Assembly (NCBI GenBank): GCA_019694835.1
Contig: JAIBBE010000001.1
Location: 1-64,000, forward strand
Direction: 5' to 3'
Source: Fimbriimonadaceae bacterium
GTDB lineage: Bacteria > Armatimonadota > Fimbriimonadia > Fimbriimonadales > Fimbriimonadaceae
DNA: 64,000 nucleotides
The translations under genes were made by a program, and so were the position numbers. Of the stretch, positions 1-9,422 are shown piece after piece. Position 1 is the first letter of the stretch, and every line of letters begins with the position of its first letter. The notes under the pieces were generated by a model. That model did not search any database. It was not told the origin of the DNA and was given only the letters and a program-made list of their open reading frames with translations.

Positions 1-2
1 CC

Positions 3-491
3 GCTCAAGCTGAAACTGTGGTGGCCGCACGCTCAAACCTACCGGAACTTGAACTTATCGGACTCCGCACGCCTTGGCGCGAATCTTCACCATCGTATGG
101 ACTGCGGCTGCAGTTGACTTGGCGGGCCATCGACTTCGGCCGTTCGCGATTTGAGCGCGGAGCCGCCGCTAAGCAGGCTGAGTCATACCAAGCACTACTG
201 AGGGATGCAAGAACGAAGGCTGAGGTCAGCATCGCATCCATCGACATTGAAATCGAAGCATCAAGGAAACGGCTCTCATCCTATGAGGCCATTCGCGAGT
301 CAGCGAAAGACCTCGTGGCGAAGTCTCAGCGTGGGTTCGCGGAGGGGTTCGGCACTCTGCTCGACGTTCTGGAAGCAACCCGCTCGCTACGAGAAATCGA
401 GCAGGAGCTTGCCGAAGCGCAACTGGCCGTCAACCTGGCACTCGCCTCGAAGTACGAGGCCTCAGGCAACCTCATCGAGGTGAAGAAATGA
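3..491 (+). CDS. TolC/CzcC-type outer-membrane efflux protein, C-terminal part
   Basis: The open frame runs in from the left edge, so only the last ~162 residues are present and the true start lies outside the window. The sequence is rich in Ala/Glu/Leu heptads with coiled-coil character (residues such as QRGFAEGFGTLLDVLEA and LREIEQELAEAQLAVNLALASKY). This is typical of the final helical hairpin of outer-membrane efflux proteins of the TolC family. Its stop overlaps the start of the periplasmic adaptor gene by 4 bp (ATGA). With the czcB- and czcA-like genes that follow, it would be the outer-membrane channel (CzcC role) of a tripartite metal efflux pump. Family assignment is from pattern and context; substrate cannot be read from this subunit. 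Confidence 0.82.
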   Translation, partial: AQAETVVAARSNLPELELIGLRTPWRESSPSYGLRLQLTWRAIDFGRSRFERGAAAKQAESYQALLRDARTKAEVSIASIDIEIEASRKRLSSYEAIRESAKDLVAKSQRGFAEGFGTLLDVLEATRSLREIEQELAEAQLAVNLALASKYEASGNLIEVKK

Positions 492-2053
492 ACAAATTCG
501 CATACCTTCTCATAGCAGTGCTTCTCCTTACCGCAGGCTGCAGCAAGCAGGAGCCGCACTCCGAAGCCGATGGCCACGGACATGAAGCCGAAGCATCTAA
601 GGGCCAAAGCGAGGAGAGCCATGTGGAAGGCGAGGTAAAGCTCGATGGAGAACAGGAGAAACTCGCCGGAATCGAAGTTGAGACCGTCCAACTCCGAACC
701 GTTCAGGCAAGCCTCGACGTTCCAGGAGTCATCAACTCCACGACGAAGGGACGAGCCGTCGTTACCCCGCCTGTTGCGGGCCGGGTCGTATCAATCACCG
801 TCGCACTCGGCGACAAGGTACGGCAGGGCCAAACTCTCGCCATCATCGAGTCTGCCGAACTCGCACAGTCATGGGCCAGCATTGCGGACGCCGAGCGTAA
901 CCGTGACGCCGCATCGGCCACGCTAAGGGAAACCAAATCAGAGGTTGACCTTGCCCTCTCCAAGTTGGCTGCGGCTAAGTCCAATTTGACGCGCCAGCGT
1001 GAACTCGCAAAAGCAGGCGCCTTCAGTCAAGCTCCATTGCAGCAAGCGCAAAGCGAGCTTAACGATGCCCAGAGTGAGTTGCTCAGCGTCCAAAAGGAGC
1101 AAGCCAGCCACGCCGAAGTTGTCCGTCGGTTGGAGAATCTCTACCGCGATGGCATCGTGTCCAAGTCTGAACTTGAGGCGGCGAGGCTCGAACTTCAACA
1201 AGACCAGATTCGGCTCGACCGAGCTTCGGCCCGCATTGCTAACGCCAAGGCAACCTATGACCGGGAGAAGAACATCGCTTCTCGCGGGTTACTCAACGCC
1301 AAAGAACTACAGACCGCTGAGGCCGAGGTGCGGTCAGCCCAGCTTGAGGTCGACCGTTCCCGCATTCGAGTTCGCTCGGCCGAGGCTGCGGTTGCCAATG
1401 CAAATCGCGAGATTGCGAACGCACGGTCGGTCTACCGGTCATCGAGTGCTGGCGGAAGTGCGTCGGTCGGAAGAGTCGCCCTCACGGCGCCGATTGCCGG
1501 AACTTTGACCCACTTGGATGTCACCAAGGGACAGGCGGTCGACCGGACGCAGGTGCTCATGGAAGTTGAGAACTTGTCGTCGGTCTGGGTAACTGCCAAT
1601 GTTCCCGAGCAGGATGCCGTGAAGGTCCGGACGGGTGCATCGGTACGGGTCACGGTTGCCGCGCTCCAAGGCCGAGAGTTTGGGGGAGTTGTCCAAGTCG
1701 TTGGCAATCGAGTCGACCCGAAGACCAGGGCCATCCCCGTGCAATGTCTTGTGACTGGAGTGTCCGGCGAGCTAAAGCCAGATATGTTTGCGACCGTGCA
1801 CCTCAACTATGGGGCCGGTGAACAAGCCATTGCCGTACCCAGGACGTCAATCGTCACGGAAGAAGGAAAGTCGTTTGTCTTCGTCAAGCACGATGACGGA
1901 TACATGAAAACGGCTGTCGAGTTGGGAACACGCTCAGATGGCCACATCGAAGTCGTGTCCGGCCTCAAAGTTGGCGACATCGTCGTGGTTAAGGGCGGTT
2001 TTGTCCTCGCTAGCGAGCAGAAGAAAGACGAGCTCAAGGGGCACGAACACTAA
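488..2053 (+). CDS. czcB: RND efflux periplasmic adaptor subunit (CzcB/HlyD family)
   Basis: 521 residues. The N-terminus is a lipoprotein signal peptide with lipobox LTAGC (Cys ~18), followed by a His/Glu-rich linker (HGHE, ESHVEGE) that may bind metal. A biotinyl-lipoyl-like half (VVTPPVAGRVVSI, ~92-104) is followed by a long Ala-rich coiled coil (~130-315). The second lipoyl half (LTAPIAGTLTHLD, ~332) and the beta-barrel and membrane-proximal domains complete the HlyD fold. The adaptor links the inner-membrane RND pump to the outer-membrane channel. It overlaps the upstream channel gene by 4 bp and shares one base with the downstream czcA gene (TAATG), so the three are translationally coupled. 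The gene symbol rests on context with a CzcA-class pump. Confidence 0.9.
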   Translation: MNKFAYLLIAVLLLTAGCSKQEPHSEADGHGHEAEASKGQSEESHVEGEVKLDGEQEKLAGIEVETVQLRTVQASLDVPGVINSTTKGRAVVTPPVAGRVVSITVALGDKVRQGQTLAIIESAELAQSWASIADAERNRDAASATLRETKSEVDLALSKLAAAKSNLTRQRELAKAGAFSQAPLQQAQSELNDAQSELLSVQKEQASHAEVVRRLENLYRDGIVSKSELEAARLELQQDQIRLDRASARIANAKATYDREKNIASRGLLNAKELQTAEAEVRSAQLEVDRSRIRVRSAEAAVANANREIANARSVYRSSSAGGSASVGRVALTAPIAGTLTHLDVTKGQAVDRTQVLMEVENLSSVWVTANVPEQDAVKVRTGASVRVTVAALQGREFGGVVQVVGNRVDPKTRAIPVQCLVTGVSGELKPDMFATVHLNYGAGEQAIAVPRTSIVTEEGKSFVFVKHDDGYMKTAVELGTRSDGHIEVVSGLKVGDIVVVKGGFVLASEQKKDELKGHEH

Positions 2054-5000
2054 TGCTCGACCGCCTATTACACTTCAGCCTCACTCAGAGGTTTCTTGTC
2101 ATTATCGGAACCATCCTCCTGGTTGGGTTCGGCTTGGTTTCGTGGCGGCAGCTCAACCTCGACGCAGTCCCAGACATCACGACCAATCAGGTCGCCATCA
2201 ACACCGAAACGGGCGGGATGGGCCCGGAAGAGGTGGAAAAGCTGGTCACCTTCCCCATCGAGACGGCGATGGGAGGGATTCCCGGTGTGACCCAGGTCAG
2301 GAGCCTCAGTCAATACGGGCTCTCGCAAGTAACTGTTACCTTTAGGGACGAGGTCGACACCTACTTTGCCCGGCAACTGGTGAGCGAGCGGCTCAACAAT
2401 GTCAAAGAGCTTCTGCCCACGGGAATCGAATCACCACAAATGGGGCCCGTATCCACGGGCCTTGGCGACATTTATATGTACGCCCTGGAGTCGAAGACGC
2501 GACCACCGATGGAGCTTCGGAGCTTGCAAGACTGGTTCATATCGCCACAGCTGCGGACCGTTGCGGGTGTAGCCGAAGTCAACTCGGCGGACGGTAGCGT
2601 CAAGCAATACCAGGTCGTCGTTCGACCCCGTGCGTTGCTGGCCCGTGGCATCGCCGTGGACGAGGTTGTCACCGCCCTTCAAAAGAACAACCAAAACGCC
2701 GGGGGCGGCGTTTTGGAGCAAAACGGCGAAAGGGTGCTTATCCGTTCCGTCGGAATGGCGACCACGATGAGCGACATCGAACGCATCGTCGTTAAGTCTG
2801 AGAGCGGGGTTCCGGTTCTCATTCGTGATGTTGCGGATGTCAGATTGGGAATCCCGACCCTGACTGGAATCTCCACTAAGGATGGTAAGGAGTCGCTGCT
2901 TGGCATCGTGATGATGCTAAAGGGGGCAAACGGCCGCGAAGTTGCCAAGGCGGTCGATGACCGAATCCAAGAAATCAAGGCTCAACTTCCCGGAGACGTC
3001 ACCCTCACGACGACCTACGACCGGTCACACCTTGTCGACGACGTTCTACACACCGTTGCCAAGAGCTTGCTGGAAGGCGCAGCTCTCGTTATCATCGTGC
3101 TCGTCCTGTTGCTGGGCAACGTTCGGGGTGCCATCGTCGTGGCACTGGCAATACCGCTGGCGATGCTTTGTGCCGTCATCGGAATGAACCGCTTTGGCAT
3201 CTCTGGCAACCTGATGAGTTTAGGGGCCATCGACTTCGGCCTAATTGTGGACGGAGCCGTTGTCATGATTGAAAACGCCGTCCGGCGACTTGCGGAAGCG
3301 AGAGAACACAAGGGAATAACTCTGACGCGCAAGGAAGTCAGGCATTCGGTGTGGGAATCTGCGCGAGAGGTGGCCAAGCCAACGGCATTTGCGGTGACCA
3401 TCATCACCGTTGTCTACCTGCCGATTCTCGCCCTTGAAGGGACCGAAGGCAAGATGTTCAAGCCGATGGCCTTCACGGTCGTGTTCGCACTCATAGGTGC
3501 TCTCCTGTTGACGATGACACTGGTTCCAGTATTGGCGAGCTTGTTTCTGTCGGGGGACACCAAGGAAGGCAACAACCCGGTGATGAGCCTTTTCAGCCGC
3601 ATCTACGCTCCCGCGCTCAGCTTCTCGCTCCGTGCGCGAGGCGTCGTTATCGGTGGAGCCCTTGTACTGCTGGCAGTCTCAGGATTGGTGTTTTCGAGAT
3701 TGGGTTCGGAGTTCGTGCCCCAACTCGACGAAGGCTCGATTGTGATACAGCCCGTACGAGTCCGGACAGTCGATGCCGAGCAGACCGTCAAGTTGGTCAC
3801 AGCTTTCGAAAGGAAGGTGCTTGAAGTTCCAGAGGTTTTGACGGTCTTTTCAAGGAGTGGCACCCCCGAGGTGGCGACAGACCCAATGCCGCTTAGTCTG
3901 ACGGATAGTTTCATCATGCTCAAACCGCGCGACCAGTGGCGAAAGGGTCTGACAAAGGAGGGGCTTGTCGAAGAGCTTGAGGCCAAGGTCGCCGAGGTTC
4001 CGGGCCAAGGCTACAACTTCTCGCAACCCATTCAGATGCGCTTCTCCGAGTTGGTATCTGGAGTCAAGGCCGACGTCGGCATCAAGGTATTCGGTGAAGA
4101 CCTCAAGGAGCTGAAATCCAAAGCGGATGAGATTGCTGCGGTCATGCGGGACCTTCCAGGTGCGCAGGATGTCGAAGTCGAGCAGGTCGATGAGGTACCG
4201 GTTCTTCAAATCGACATTGACCGCGACGCGATTTCCCGACTAGGCATCAATATTGATGAAATTCAGGAACTAGTCGCGACAGCGCTCGGTGGCGAGCCCG
4301 TTGGGCAAATTATCGAGGGAGACAAGCGATTTGCTCTAACGGTGACGATGCCCAATGAACTTCGGAACGACATCGACGCTATTAAAGGCATGCTCGTGGA
4401 AACTCCGGATGGGGGAGGCGTCCCCCTAAGCTCGGTCGCGCACATCGACAACGTGCCCGCTCCGGCTCAGATTTCCCGAGAGATGGGTAAACGACGGGTC
4501 GTCGTCCAACTCAATGTGAGAGGGACCGACCTGGGCACGTTCGTTGCCAAGGCGCAACTGGCAATCAAAGAAAGGGTCAAACTCAAGGAGGGTTACTACA
4601 TCACGTGGGGCGGCCAGTTTGAGAACCTGCAGCAGGCTTCTCAGCGACTGACTCTCGTTGTGCCGGTTGCCCTTGCGTTGATTTTCATTCTTCTCTTCTC
4701 AACATTTGGGTCGCTCAAGCAGGCGATTCTCATCTTCACCGGCGTCCCCCTCGCAATCACTGGGGGCATCTTGGCGCTTGCCATGCGGAGCTTGCCATTC
4801 AGCATCACAGCAGGCATAGGCTTCATAGCATTGTCTGGCGTGGCAGTGATGAACGGCGTCGTCATGGTCTCGGCAATCAACCGACTGCGCACCGAGGGGC
4901 GGACGGTTGCTGATGCCGTTCGAGAGGGCGCGACCGAACGCCTACGCCCTGTTCTGATGACCGCTCTTGTCGCCGCGCTTGGGTTCATTCCAATGGCCCT

Positions 5001-5148
5001 CAACACAGGCATTGGCGCTGAAGTGCAACGACCGCTGGCCACTGTGGTTATTGGCGGAATTGCTTCAGCAACGTTGCTCACGCTGGTCGTTCTTCCCGCC
5101 CTCTACGCCATGTTTGAACGAGATGCCGATGTCGAGGAGGAGCTTTGA
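2053..5148 (+). CDS. czcA: Heavy-metal RND efflux pump, CzcA class
   Basis: 1031 residues, the normal size for HME-RND pumps. A TM helix at the N-terminus (FLVIIGTILLVGFGLVSW) is followed by the first porter loop (~35-335). A block of TM helices with the diagnostic TM4 signature DFGLIVDGAVVMIEN (~395-409) comes next, then the second porter loop and the last TM block ending at ALYAMFERD. In this family, Asp/Asp/Glu in the DFGxxxDGAxxxxEN motif marks the Zn/Co/Cd class, as opposed to the AxGxxVDAAxxxxEN form of the Cu/Ag pumps. The gene uses proton motive force to expel periplasmic divalent metal. The stop overlaps the TTG start of the P-type ATPase, giving a four-gene operon. Confidence 0.95.
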   Translation: MLDRLLHFSLTQRFLVIIGTILLVGFGLVSWRQLNLDAVPDITTNQVAINTETGGMGPEEVEKLVTFPIETAMGGIPGVTQVRSLSQYGLSQVTVTFRDEVDTYFARQLVSERLNNVKELLPTGIESPQMGPVSTGLGDIYMYALESKTRPPMELRSLQDWFISPQLRTVAGVAEVNSADGSVKQYQVVVRPRALLARGIAVDEVVTALQKNNQNAGGGVLEQNGERVLIRSVGMATTMSDIERIVVKSESGVPVLIRDVADVRLGIPTLTGISTKDGKESLLGIVMMLKGANGREVAKAVDDRIQEIKAQLPGDVTLTTTYDRSHLVDDVLHTVAKSLLEGAALVIIVLVLLLGNVRGAIVVALAIPLAMLCAVIGMNRFGISGNLMSLGAIDFGLIVDGAVVMIENAVRRLAEAREHKGITLTRKEVRHSVWESAREVAKPTAFAVTIITVVYLPILALEGTEGKMFKPMAFTVVFALIGALLLTMTLVPVLASLFLSGDTKEGNNPVMSLFSRIYAPALSFSLRARGVVIGGALVLLAVSGLVFSRLGSEFVPQLDEGSIVIQPVRVRTVDAEQTVKLVTAFERKVLEVPEVLTVFSRSGTPEVATDPMPLSLTDSFIMLKPRDQWRKGLTKEGLVEELEAKVAEVPGQGYNFSQPIQMRFSELVSGVKADVGIKVFGEDLKELKSKADEIAAVMRDLPGAQDVEVEQVDEVPVLQIDIDRDAISRLGINIDEIQELVATALGGEPVGQIIEGDKRFALTVTMPNELRNDIDAIKGMLVETPDGGGVPLSSVAHIDNVPAPAQISREMGKRRVVVQLNVRGTDLGTFVAKAQLAIKERVKLKEGYYITWGGQFENLQQASQRLTLVVPVALALIFILLFSTFGSLKQAILIFTGVPLAITGGILALAMRSLPFSITAGIGFIALSGVAVMNGVVMVSAINRLRTEGRTVADAVREGATERLRPVLMTALVAALGFIPMALNTGIGAEVQRPLATVVIGGIASATLLTLVVLPALYAMFERDADVEEEL

Positions 5149-7250
5149 AGTCGGTCTTCCGCATCGAGGCCATGGACTGTTCTGCCGAGGAGCAAGTCCT
5201 CAGAAAGAGGTTCAGCAAAGTCAGCGAGGTCTCGTCGTTGACTTTTGACCTGGTGAACCGGCAGTTGACGGTGGACCATGAGTTCGCTTCCGATGAGCCC
5301 GTCCGCCAGATATTGGCGGAAGTTGGAATGCCCGCAGCGGCCGATTGCGATGTTGGGTGCACACCTGAAACCAGACCTGCTTCGAGGGCCGACTTGCTCC
5401 TGGGATTGGCCCTTGGTGTCGCTATCGCCGCAGAGCTATTGGCCATTTACACGGGGAACGAGCGTTCGTTCCCTGTCGCGGCACTGGCGGTCTTGGCAAT
5501 CGTGATGGGAGGAGTGCAGACCTTCAAGAAGGGTCTCGTCGCAGTTCGAACATTCACGCTCAATATCAATTTCCTAATGTGCTTGGCCGTGATAGGAGCC
5601 TTTATCATCGGCTCCTACCCTGAGGCCGCGATGGTGACGGTGCTGTTCGCAATTGCCGAACGCATTGAGTCGTTCGCTCTCGACAAGGCGAGGGACGCGG
5701 TGCGCTCGCTTATGAGCCTAGCGCCCGACATCGCTCTTGTCAACCGGGGCGGCACGTGGGTTGAGGTCACAGCATCAAGCGTCGAGATTGGCGAAGTTCT
5801 ACGAGTCCGGCCCGGTGACCGAATACCACTCGACGGGACTGTAGTTGGAGGATTAAGCAGTGTCAACCAGGCTCCAATTACGGGGGAGAGCATCCCCGTG
5901 GATAAAGTTGTTGGTTCGTCCCTCTTTGCTGGCACCATCAACGAGGAAGGTGTCCTTGAGTTCGAGGTCACTAGCACCAAGGGGCATACAACTCTCGACA
6001 GAATTATCAAGACCGTTCAGGAGGCTCAAGGGTCTCGGGCCACATCACAGCGGTTCATCGACGCATTCGCCAGTGTCTACACGCCGGTAGTGGTCTGTCT
6101 AGCCCTGCTTGTAGCGATTGTTCCAAGCATCATTTTCGGTCAGCCATTCGTGCCTTGGCTTTATAAGTCGCTGGTTCTGCTTGTCATCGCGTGCCCGTGT
6201 GCCCTCGTCATCTCAACTCCGGTCACCGTCGTTAGCGGGCTTGCGGCGGCAGCCAAACTCGGCATTCTCGTGAAGGGCGGAGCTCACCTTGAGTCGGGCA
6301 AGCACCTAACCGTAGTCGCACTGGACAAGACTGGCACACTCACATTTGGCCAACCAAGGGTCGAAATCATGGTTCAGCTTCACGGCTTTGACGAAAAGCT
6401 TGCTAAACAGGTTGCGGCCAGTCTGGACCACCTCAGTGCGCACCCGGTCGCCAAGGCTATCGTAGGACACTGGGACGGCACGCTACTCGCTGTCGACTCA
6501 TTTGAGTCTTTGCCGGGCCGCGGTGTGAAGGGCATCGTCGACCGCGAGCACTTCATCCTCGGCAACCATCGTCTGATTGAGGAGAGTGGTGTCTGCTGCG
6601 ACCACGTACATGACGCTCTGCTCGACCTTGAGAGCAAGGGCATGTCAATCGTTATCCTGGCGACCGCCAAGGAGGCAGTCGCTGTCTTTGCCGTTGCTGA
6701 CGCAGTAAGGCCGGAGAGTGTCGAAGCCGTTCAGGAACTTCACGGTATGGGTCTCAAGGTGGTGATGCTCACCGGAGATAACCTAGCAACGGCCAATGCC
6801 ATCGGTGCGAAAGTTGGGATTGACCAGGTCCAGGCTGAAATGCTCCCCGAAGCCAAGCTGACGGCTATTGAGGAGTTGATATCGCAGGGCGAGAAAGTTG
6901 GCATGGTTGGCGACGGCGTGAACGATGCACCAGCGTTGGCGAAGTCGACGGTTGGATTCGCCATGGGCGCAGCAGGCACCGACACCGCTATCGAAACCGC
7001 TGACGTTGCTCTCATGGACGACGACCTACGGAAGATTCCAACCTACATCCTGCTCAGTCGAAGAACCGCGACCATCTTGGCCCAGAACATTGCCTTTGCA
7101 CTCGGAATCAAAGTCGTCTTCTTTGCCTTGGCTCTCGTGGGAGTTGCCACGTTGTGGATGGCTGTGTTCGCAGATATGGGTGCAAGCTTGCTGGTGGTCT
7201 TCAACGGCCTCCGAATGCTAAGAACGCCCGTCAGACACAGAGATACATAA
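5145..7250 (+). CDS. cadA: Zn/Cd/Pb-transporting P1B-type ATPase
   Basis: 701 residues. It starts at TTG overlapping the czcA stop by 4 bp, so translation is coupled. The N-terminal ~60 residues are an HMA-like domain in which the usual CxxC is replaced by MDCSAEE. Actuator loop TGES (~248), transmembrane metal motif CPC (~348), phosphorylation motif DKTGT (~393), HP motif (SAHPVAKAI, ~430) and GDGVND (~588) are all present. The last helix carries ADMGASLLVVFN, matching the Asp-containing helix of Zn/Cd/Pb (ZntA/CadA) pumps rather than Cu pumps. It moves cytosolic metal to the periplasm, where the Cz-type pump next door can take it out of the cell. No MerR- or ArsR-type metal regulator is visible in the window part of the island. 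Confidence 0.93.
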   Translation: MKSVFRIEAMDCSAEEQVLRKRFSKVSEVSSLTFDLVNRQLTVDHEFASDEPVRQILAEVGMPAAADCDVGCTPETRPASRADLLLGLALGVAIAAELLAIYTGNERSFPVAALAVLAIVMGGVQTFKKGLVAVRTFTLNINFLMCLAVIGAFIIGSYPEAAMVTVLFAIAERIESFALDKARDAVRSLMSLAPDIALVNRGGTWVEVTASSVEIGEVLRVRPGDRIPLDGTVVGGLSSVNQAPITGESIPVDKVVGSSLFAGTINEEGVLEFEVTSTKGHTTLDRIIKTVQEAQGSRATSQRFIDAFASVYTPVVVCLALLVAIVPSIIFGQPFVPWLYKSLVLLVIACPCALVISTPVTVVSGLAAAAKLGILVKGGAHLESGKHLTVVALDKTGTLTFGQPRVEIMVQLHGFDEKLAKQVAASLDHLSAHPVAKAIVGHWDGTLLAVDSFESLPGRGVKGIVDREHFILGNHRLIEESGVCCDHVHDALLDLESKGMSIVILATAKEAVAVFAVADAVRPESVEAVQELHGMGLKVVMLTGDNLATANAIGAKVGIDQVQAEMLPEAKLTAIEELISQGEKVGMVGDGVNDAPALAKSTVGFAMGAAGTDTAIETADVALMDDDLRKIPTYILLSRRTATILAQNIAFALGIKVVFFALALVGVATLWMAVFADMGASLLVVFNGLRMLRTPVRHRDT

Positions 7251-7341
7251 GTGCAAGCTGAGGAAAGAGCGGGCCGGTTGTGAGCCCTTCCGAAAGACTC
7301 ACAACCATGACTCGCGATAAGCAAGCTAAAAGAACTCCAGA

Positions 7342-8766
7342 CTAACTGGACTTTGATTCGGCTCCTGGAAATGTCCGGGATGCCCAAGGGAGTAGGTCAC
7401 TCGCACAGGTTCCATTCACGAAAAGATTCTTTCGTGCGGCTTTTCGCTTCGCTCGAACTTGCCTCAAATCGTATACTCGTGAGAGCGTCGTATCACGATG
7501 CTTCTGATGGCCCCACATCTCGGCAACCAGCTCACCCGCAACTTCTGAAACGGTAGACAGGATGGTGTGGCGGATGAACTTGCAGTGGTCGCCTTCAGTC
7601 CAGGTAACGCCTGCTCGCTCGCTCAAACTCCAGTAAACGTCTCCAACATCGCTGGTGCTACACGCCGGAGAACCGCAAACATACTCGCTGCCCTCAACCT
7701 TAGCAAAGGCGAGCATTTGGCGCTGATATTCACAGACTGGCAATGCCCGATTCTCTCGCCAACCAGGCTTGGTTCGTGGGCGCCACTTTCGCCTTGAGGC
7801 GGAGATGCTACCAACTGGTTCTACCCACAGCCTGCCTTCTTCATCAGTTGAAATGTCCTCCCAACGAACAGCACCAACCTCGTTCATCCTCACCCCCATT
7901 AGGAGCAGTGCCATGACTCCAGCTTCTTTTGGAGTCCGCGCGCAGTCAGCAACCAAGAGTAACTTATCGAGGTCGAGCAATCGTCGGTCGACTTCGCGCG
8001 GCGTTGCCTTGCGGAACAAGCTAGCGAGCGAGTCGAAGCGCAGCGCCTCAAAGCATTTGGCTTGCTCTTCATCGTGGAGTAGTTCGCTCCACGCGAGTTT
8101 GACCAAGGCGATTGCGAGTTCTACCGAATGCTCAGATAGAGTAGTCCCAGGCATCCTGCCAGGCATTTGCGTGACCATCTTGACCCAGGCGACAAGGTGG
8201 GACTGGGTGACCTCATCGACTTTGAGCCGTCCGAGCCTGAACTTGCCATCCTTGTGGAAGATGGGCGCGTCCAACTTGCTGAGGTGCGCCCGGTCAGAAA
8301 CCACGTTCTTATCGCGTGCGAGCTTCCTGGCGATGGCCTGGTCAGCCAGTTGGCGAACTGTGGGCAAGGCCGCTGACTTTGCCCGTTTGATTGCGCTGGC
8401 TAAGCTAGTTTCTGAATTCTCGTGTGTCGTCAGTGCCCAGGCCAAATCCTTGGCCGAAATGGCCCCCAGTCCGACTCGCGCCTGATTTAGGTTGACGTCG
8501 AGGACGACTGGGTTGCTCCGAACCAGCGTTTCAGCTTTCTGCCTGCACTCATCGGATGTTCCTCCGTATACAGCAGTTCGAGCCAAGCCAATCTTTCCCT
8601 CGACATTGACCGGTACGTGGACGTAGCACCGCCACGTGATGCACTCTTTCTTGCCAGCGACTTTGTTGGCTGCCTGCTGTCCGGCCACGTAGATGTAGGA
8701 CTTGTTTCGGGTAATGCGGAACCGATGCGGGTGGGGTTCCGAGATGGGTGATTTGCGACGTGCCAT
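7342..8766 (-). CDS. Tyrosine-type site-specific recombinase (island integrase)
   Basis: 474 residues from ATG at 8766. The open frame continues to 8979, but that extension only reads through the tRNA-Leu fragment in antisense (the tell-tale GLEPS peptide) and is not real. The catalytic domain shows GVRMNEVGAVRW (Arg, ~293), CKFIRHT (box II; the first His of HxxR is replaced by Lys, ~398), MWGHQKHRDTTLSRVYD (His/Trp box and the Tyr nucleophile, ~433). The gene points away from the attachment repeat at 8876-8930, about 110 bp upstream of its start, the classical arrangement for an integrase at the end of an island. It is convergent with the metal-efflux operon. The replaced His is tolerated in some members of the family. 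Confidence 0.88.
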   Translation of the reverse strand: MARRKSPISEPHPHRFRITRNKSYIYVAGQQAANKVAGKKECITWRCYVHVPVNVEGKIGLARTAVYGGTSDECRQKAETLVRSNPVVLDVNLNQARVGLGAISAKDLAWALTTHENSETSLASAIKRAKSAALPTVRQLADQAIARKLARDKNVVSDRAHLSKLDAPIFHKDGKFRLGRLKVDEVTQSHLVAWVKMVTQMPGRMPGTTLSEHSVELAIALVKLAWSELLHDEEQAKCFEALRFDSLASLFRKATPREVDRRLLDLDKLLLVADCARTPKEAGVMALLLMGVRMNEVGAVRWEDISTDEEGRLWVEPVGSISASRRKWRPRTKPGWRENRALPVCEYQRQMLAFAKVEGSEYVCGSPACSTSDVGDVYWSLSERAGVTWTEGDHCKFIRHTILSTVSEVAGELVAEMWGHQKHRDTTLSRVYDLRQVRAKRKAARKNLFVNGTCASDLLPWASRTFPGAESKSS

Positions 8767-8875
8767 GGATTTACTTATCGCACCGGCAAGCCCGAATCGT
8801 CCATGCAACTCACTATGCAACTCAAATGAAAGGCAGAATTCTGCCATCATAGGTTCAAATCGGTGAGTTTGGGGT

Positions 8876-8930
8876 GATTTAGGTTCCAGTCTCGCAAGAG
8901 GTGAGGGTTCGAGTCCCTCCTTGCCCACCA
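8876..8930 (+). other. tRNA-Leu(UAG) 3' fragment, attachment site (att) of island 1
   Basis: The fragment starts inside the anticodon loop (gatTTAGgttccag, anticodon TAG). It continues through a variable arm (ctc-gcaa-gag), a perfect T stem-loop (GAGGG TTCGAGT CCCTC), the 3' acceptor strand and an encoded CCA. No matching 5' acceptor strand, D arm or 5' anticodon stem is present upstream; the expected CTGGA-like stem is replaced by GGGTG. It is therefore not a functional tRNA but the distal direct repeat left by integration at a tRNA-Leu gene. The integrase lies immediately to the left and chromosomal crcB begins 3 bp to the right. Confidence 0.87.
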
Positions 8931-8933
8931 AGT

Positions 8934-9323
8934 TTAGTGGCCGAGAGCGCGCCTTGCTATCACGAGTCCAAGCCAGCATGCAGCGAGGCCGAGCACGTTC
9001 GTGCCAATCATGTAAGCCGCGAGAACTCCGTAATTCCGATTTTCGAGCATTTTCAGACTTTCGTAGGCGAGTGCAGAAAAGGTCGTATAGCCTCCGAGTG
9101 TGCCAACCGCGAGGAGCAACCTCCAGGTGGAATCAGTACCAGACTCAAAGAGGGCACCCATCAGGATGCCGATGACCAAGGCACCTGTAACATTGACACT
9201 GAAGGTGCCCCAAGGAAACTCGCCTGACACCCTCGAGCGCACGAGTTCTCCGATCGCAAACCGAGCGCACGAACCGACTCCCCCGCCCACGAATACGAGC
9301 ACGAATTTGAGGGCCGTGTCCAT
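8934..9323 (-). CDS. crcB: Fluoride-specific ion channel CrcB/Fluc
   Basis: 129 residues from the ATG at 9323; a longer open frame upstream adds 23 residues unlike the family. The four-helix Fluc signature is clear: GGGVGSCARF near the start, PWGTFSVNVTG (~35-45), GTLGGYTTFSAL (~69-80) and a final hydrophobic helix. It forms dual-topology dimers that let fluoride leave the cytoplasm. The stop codon sits 3 bp from the tRNA-Leu fragment, so this is the first intact chromosomal gene beyond the island. I looked for a fluoride riboswitch in the ~100 bp upstream and did not find a convincing one; that stretch holds a palindromic repeat instead. Confidence 0.93.
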   Translation of the reverse strand: MDTALKFVLVFVGGGVGSCARFAIGELVRSRVSGEFPWGTFSVNVTGALVIGILMGALFESGTDSTWRLLLAVGTLGGYTTFSALAYESLKMLENRNYGVLAAYMIGTNVLGLAACWLGLVIARRALGH

Positions 9324-9380
9324 TGGAGCATGGAGTCTACCTACGCTTGAACTCCCCATCTCCACTCTGGCCTCGGGTTT

Positions 9381-9411
9381 CCCCCTCTCCACCGAAGTGG
9401 AGGGGGGGGGG
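9381..9411. repeat. Palindromic repeat (ccccctctccac hairpin family) with G10 run
   Basis: The left arm ccccctctccac and the right arm gtggaggggggg flank a CGAA loop. A near-identical hairpin with TCCG loop lies inside the molybdoenzyme gene at 49011-49038, so this is a dispersed family. The right arm ends in ten consecutive G residues, a likely slippage-prone tract. It lies between the crcB and gdhA genes, both on the minus strand. Confidence 0.7.
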
Positions 9412-9422
9412 AACTTATGCGC

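Noticed and set aside
8767..8979. N-terminal extension of the first integrase (71 more residues)
   Set aside because: It is the antisense translation of the tRNA-Leu fragment and crcB end (peptide GLEPS); the family-like start is the ATG at 8766.
9324..9422. Fluoride riboswitch upstream of crcB
   Set aside because: A GGAGATGG stretch recalls the aptamer start, but the remaining conserved segments and pseudoknot are not found; a palindromic repeat fills the space.
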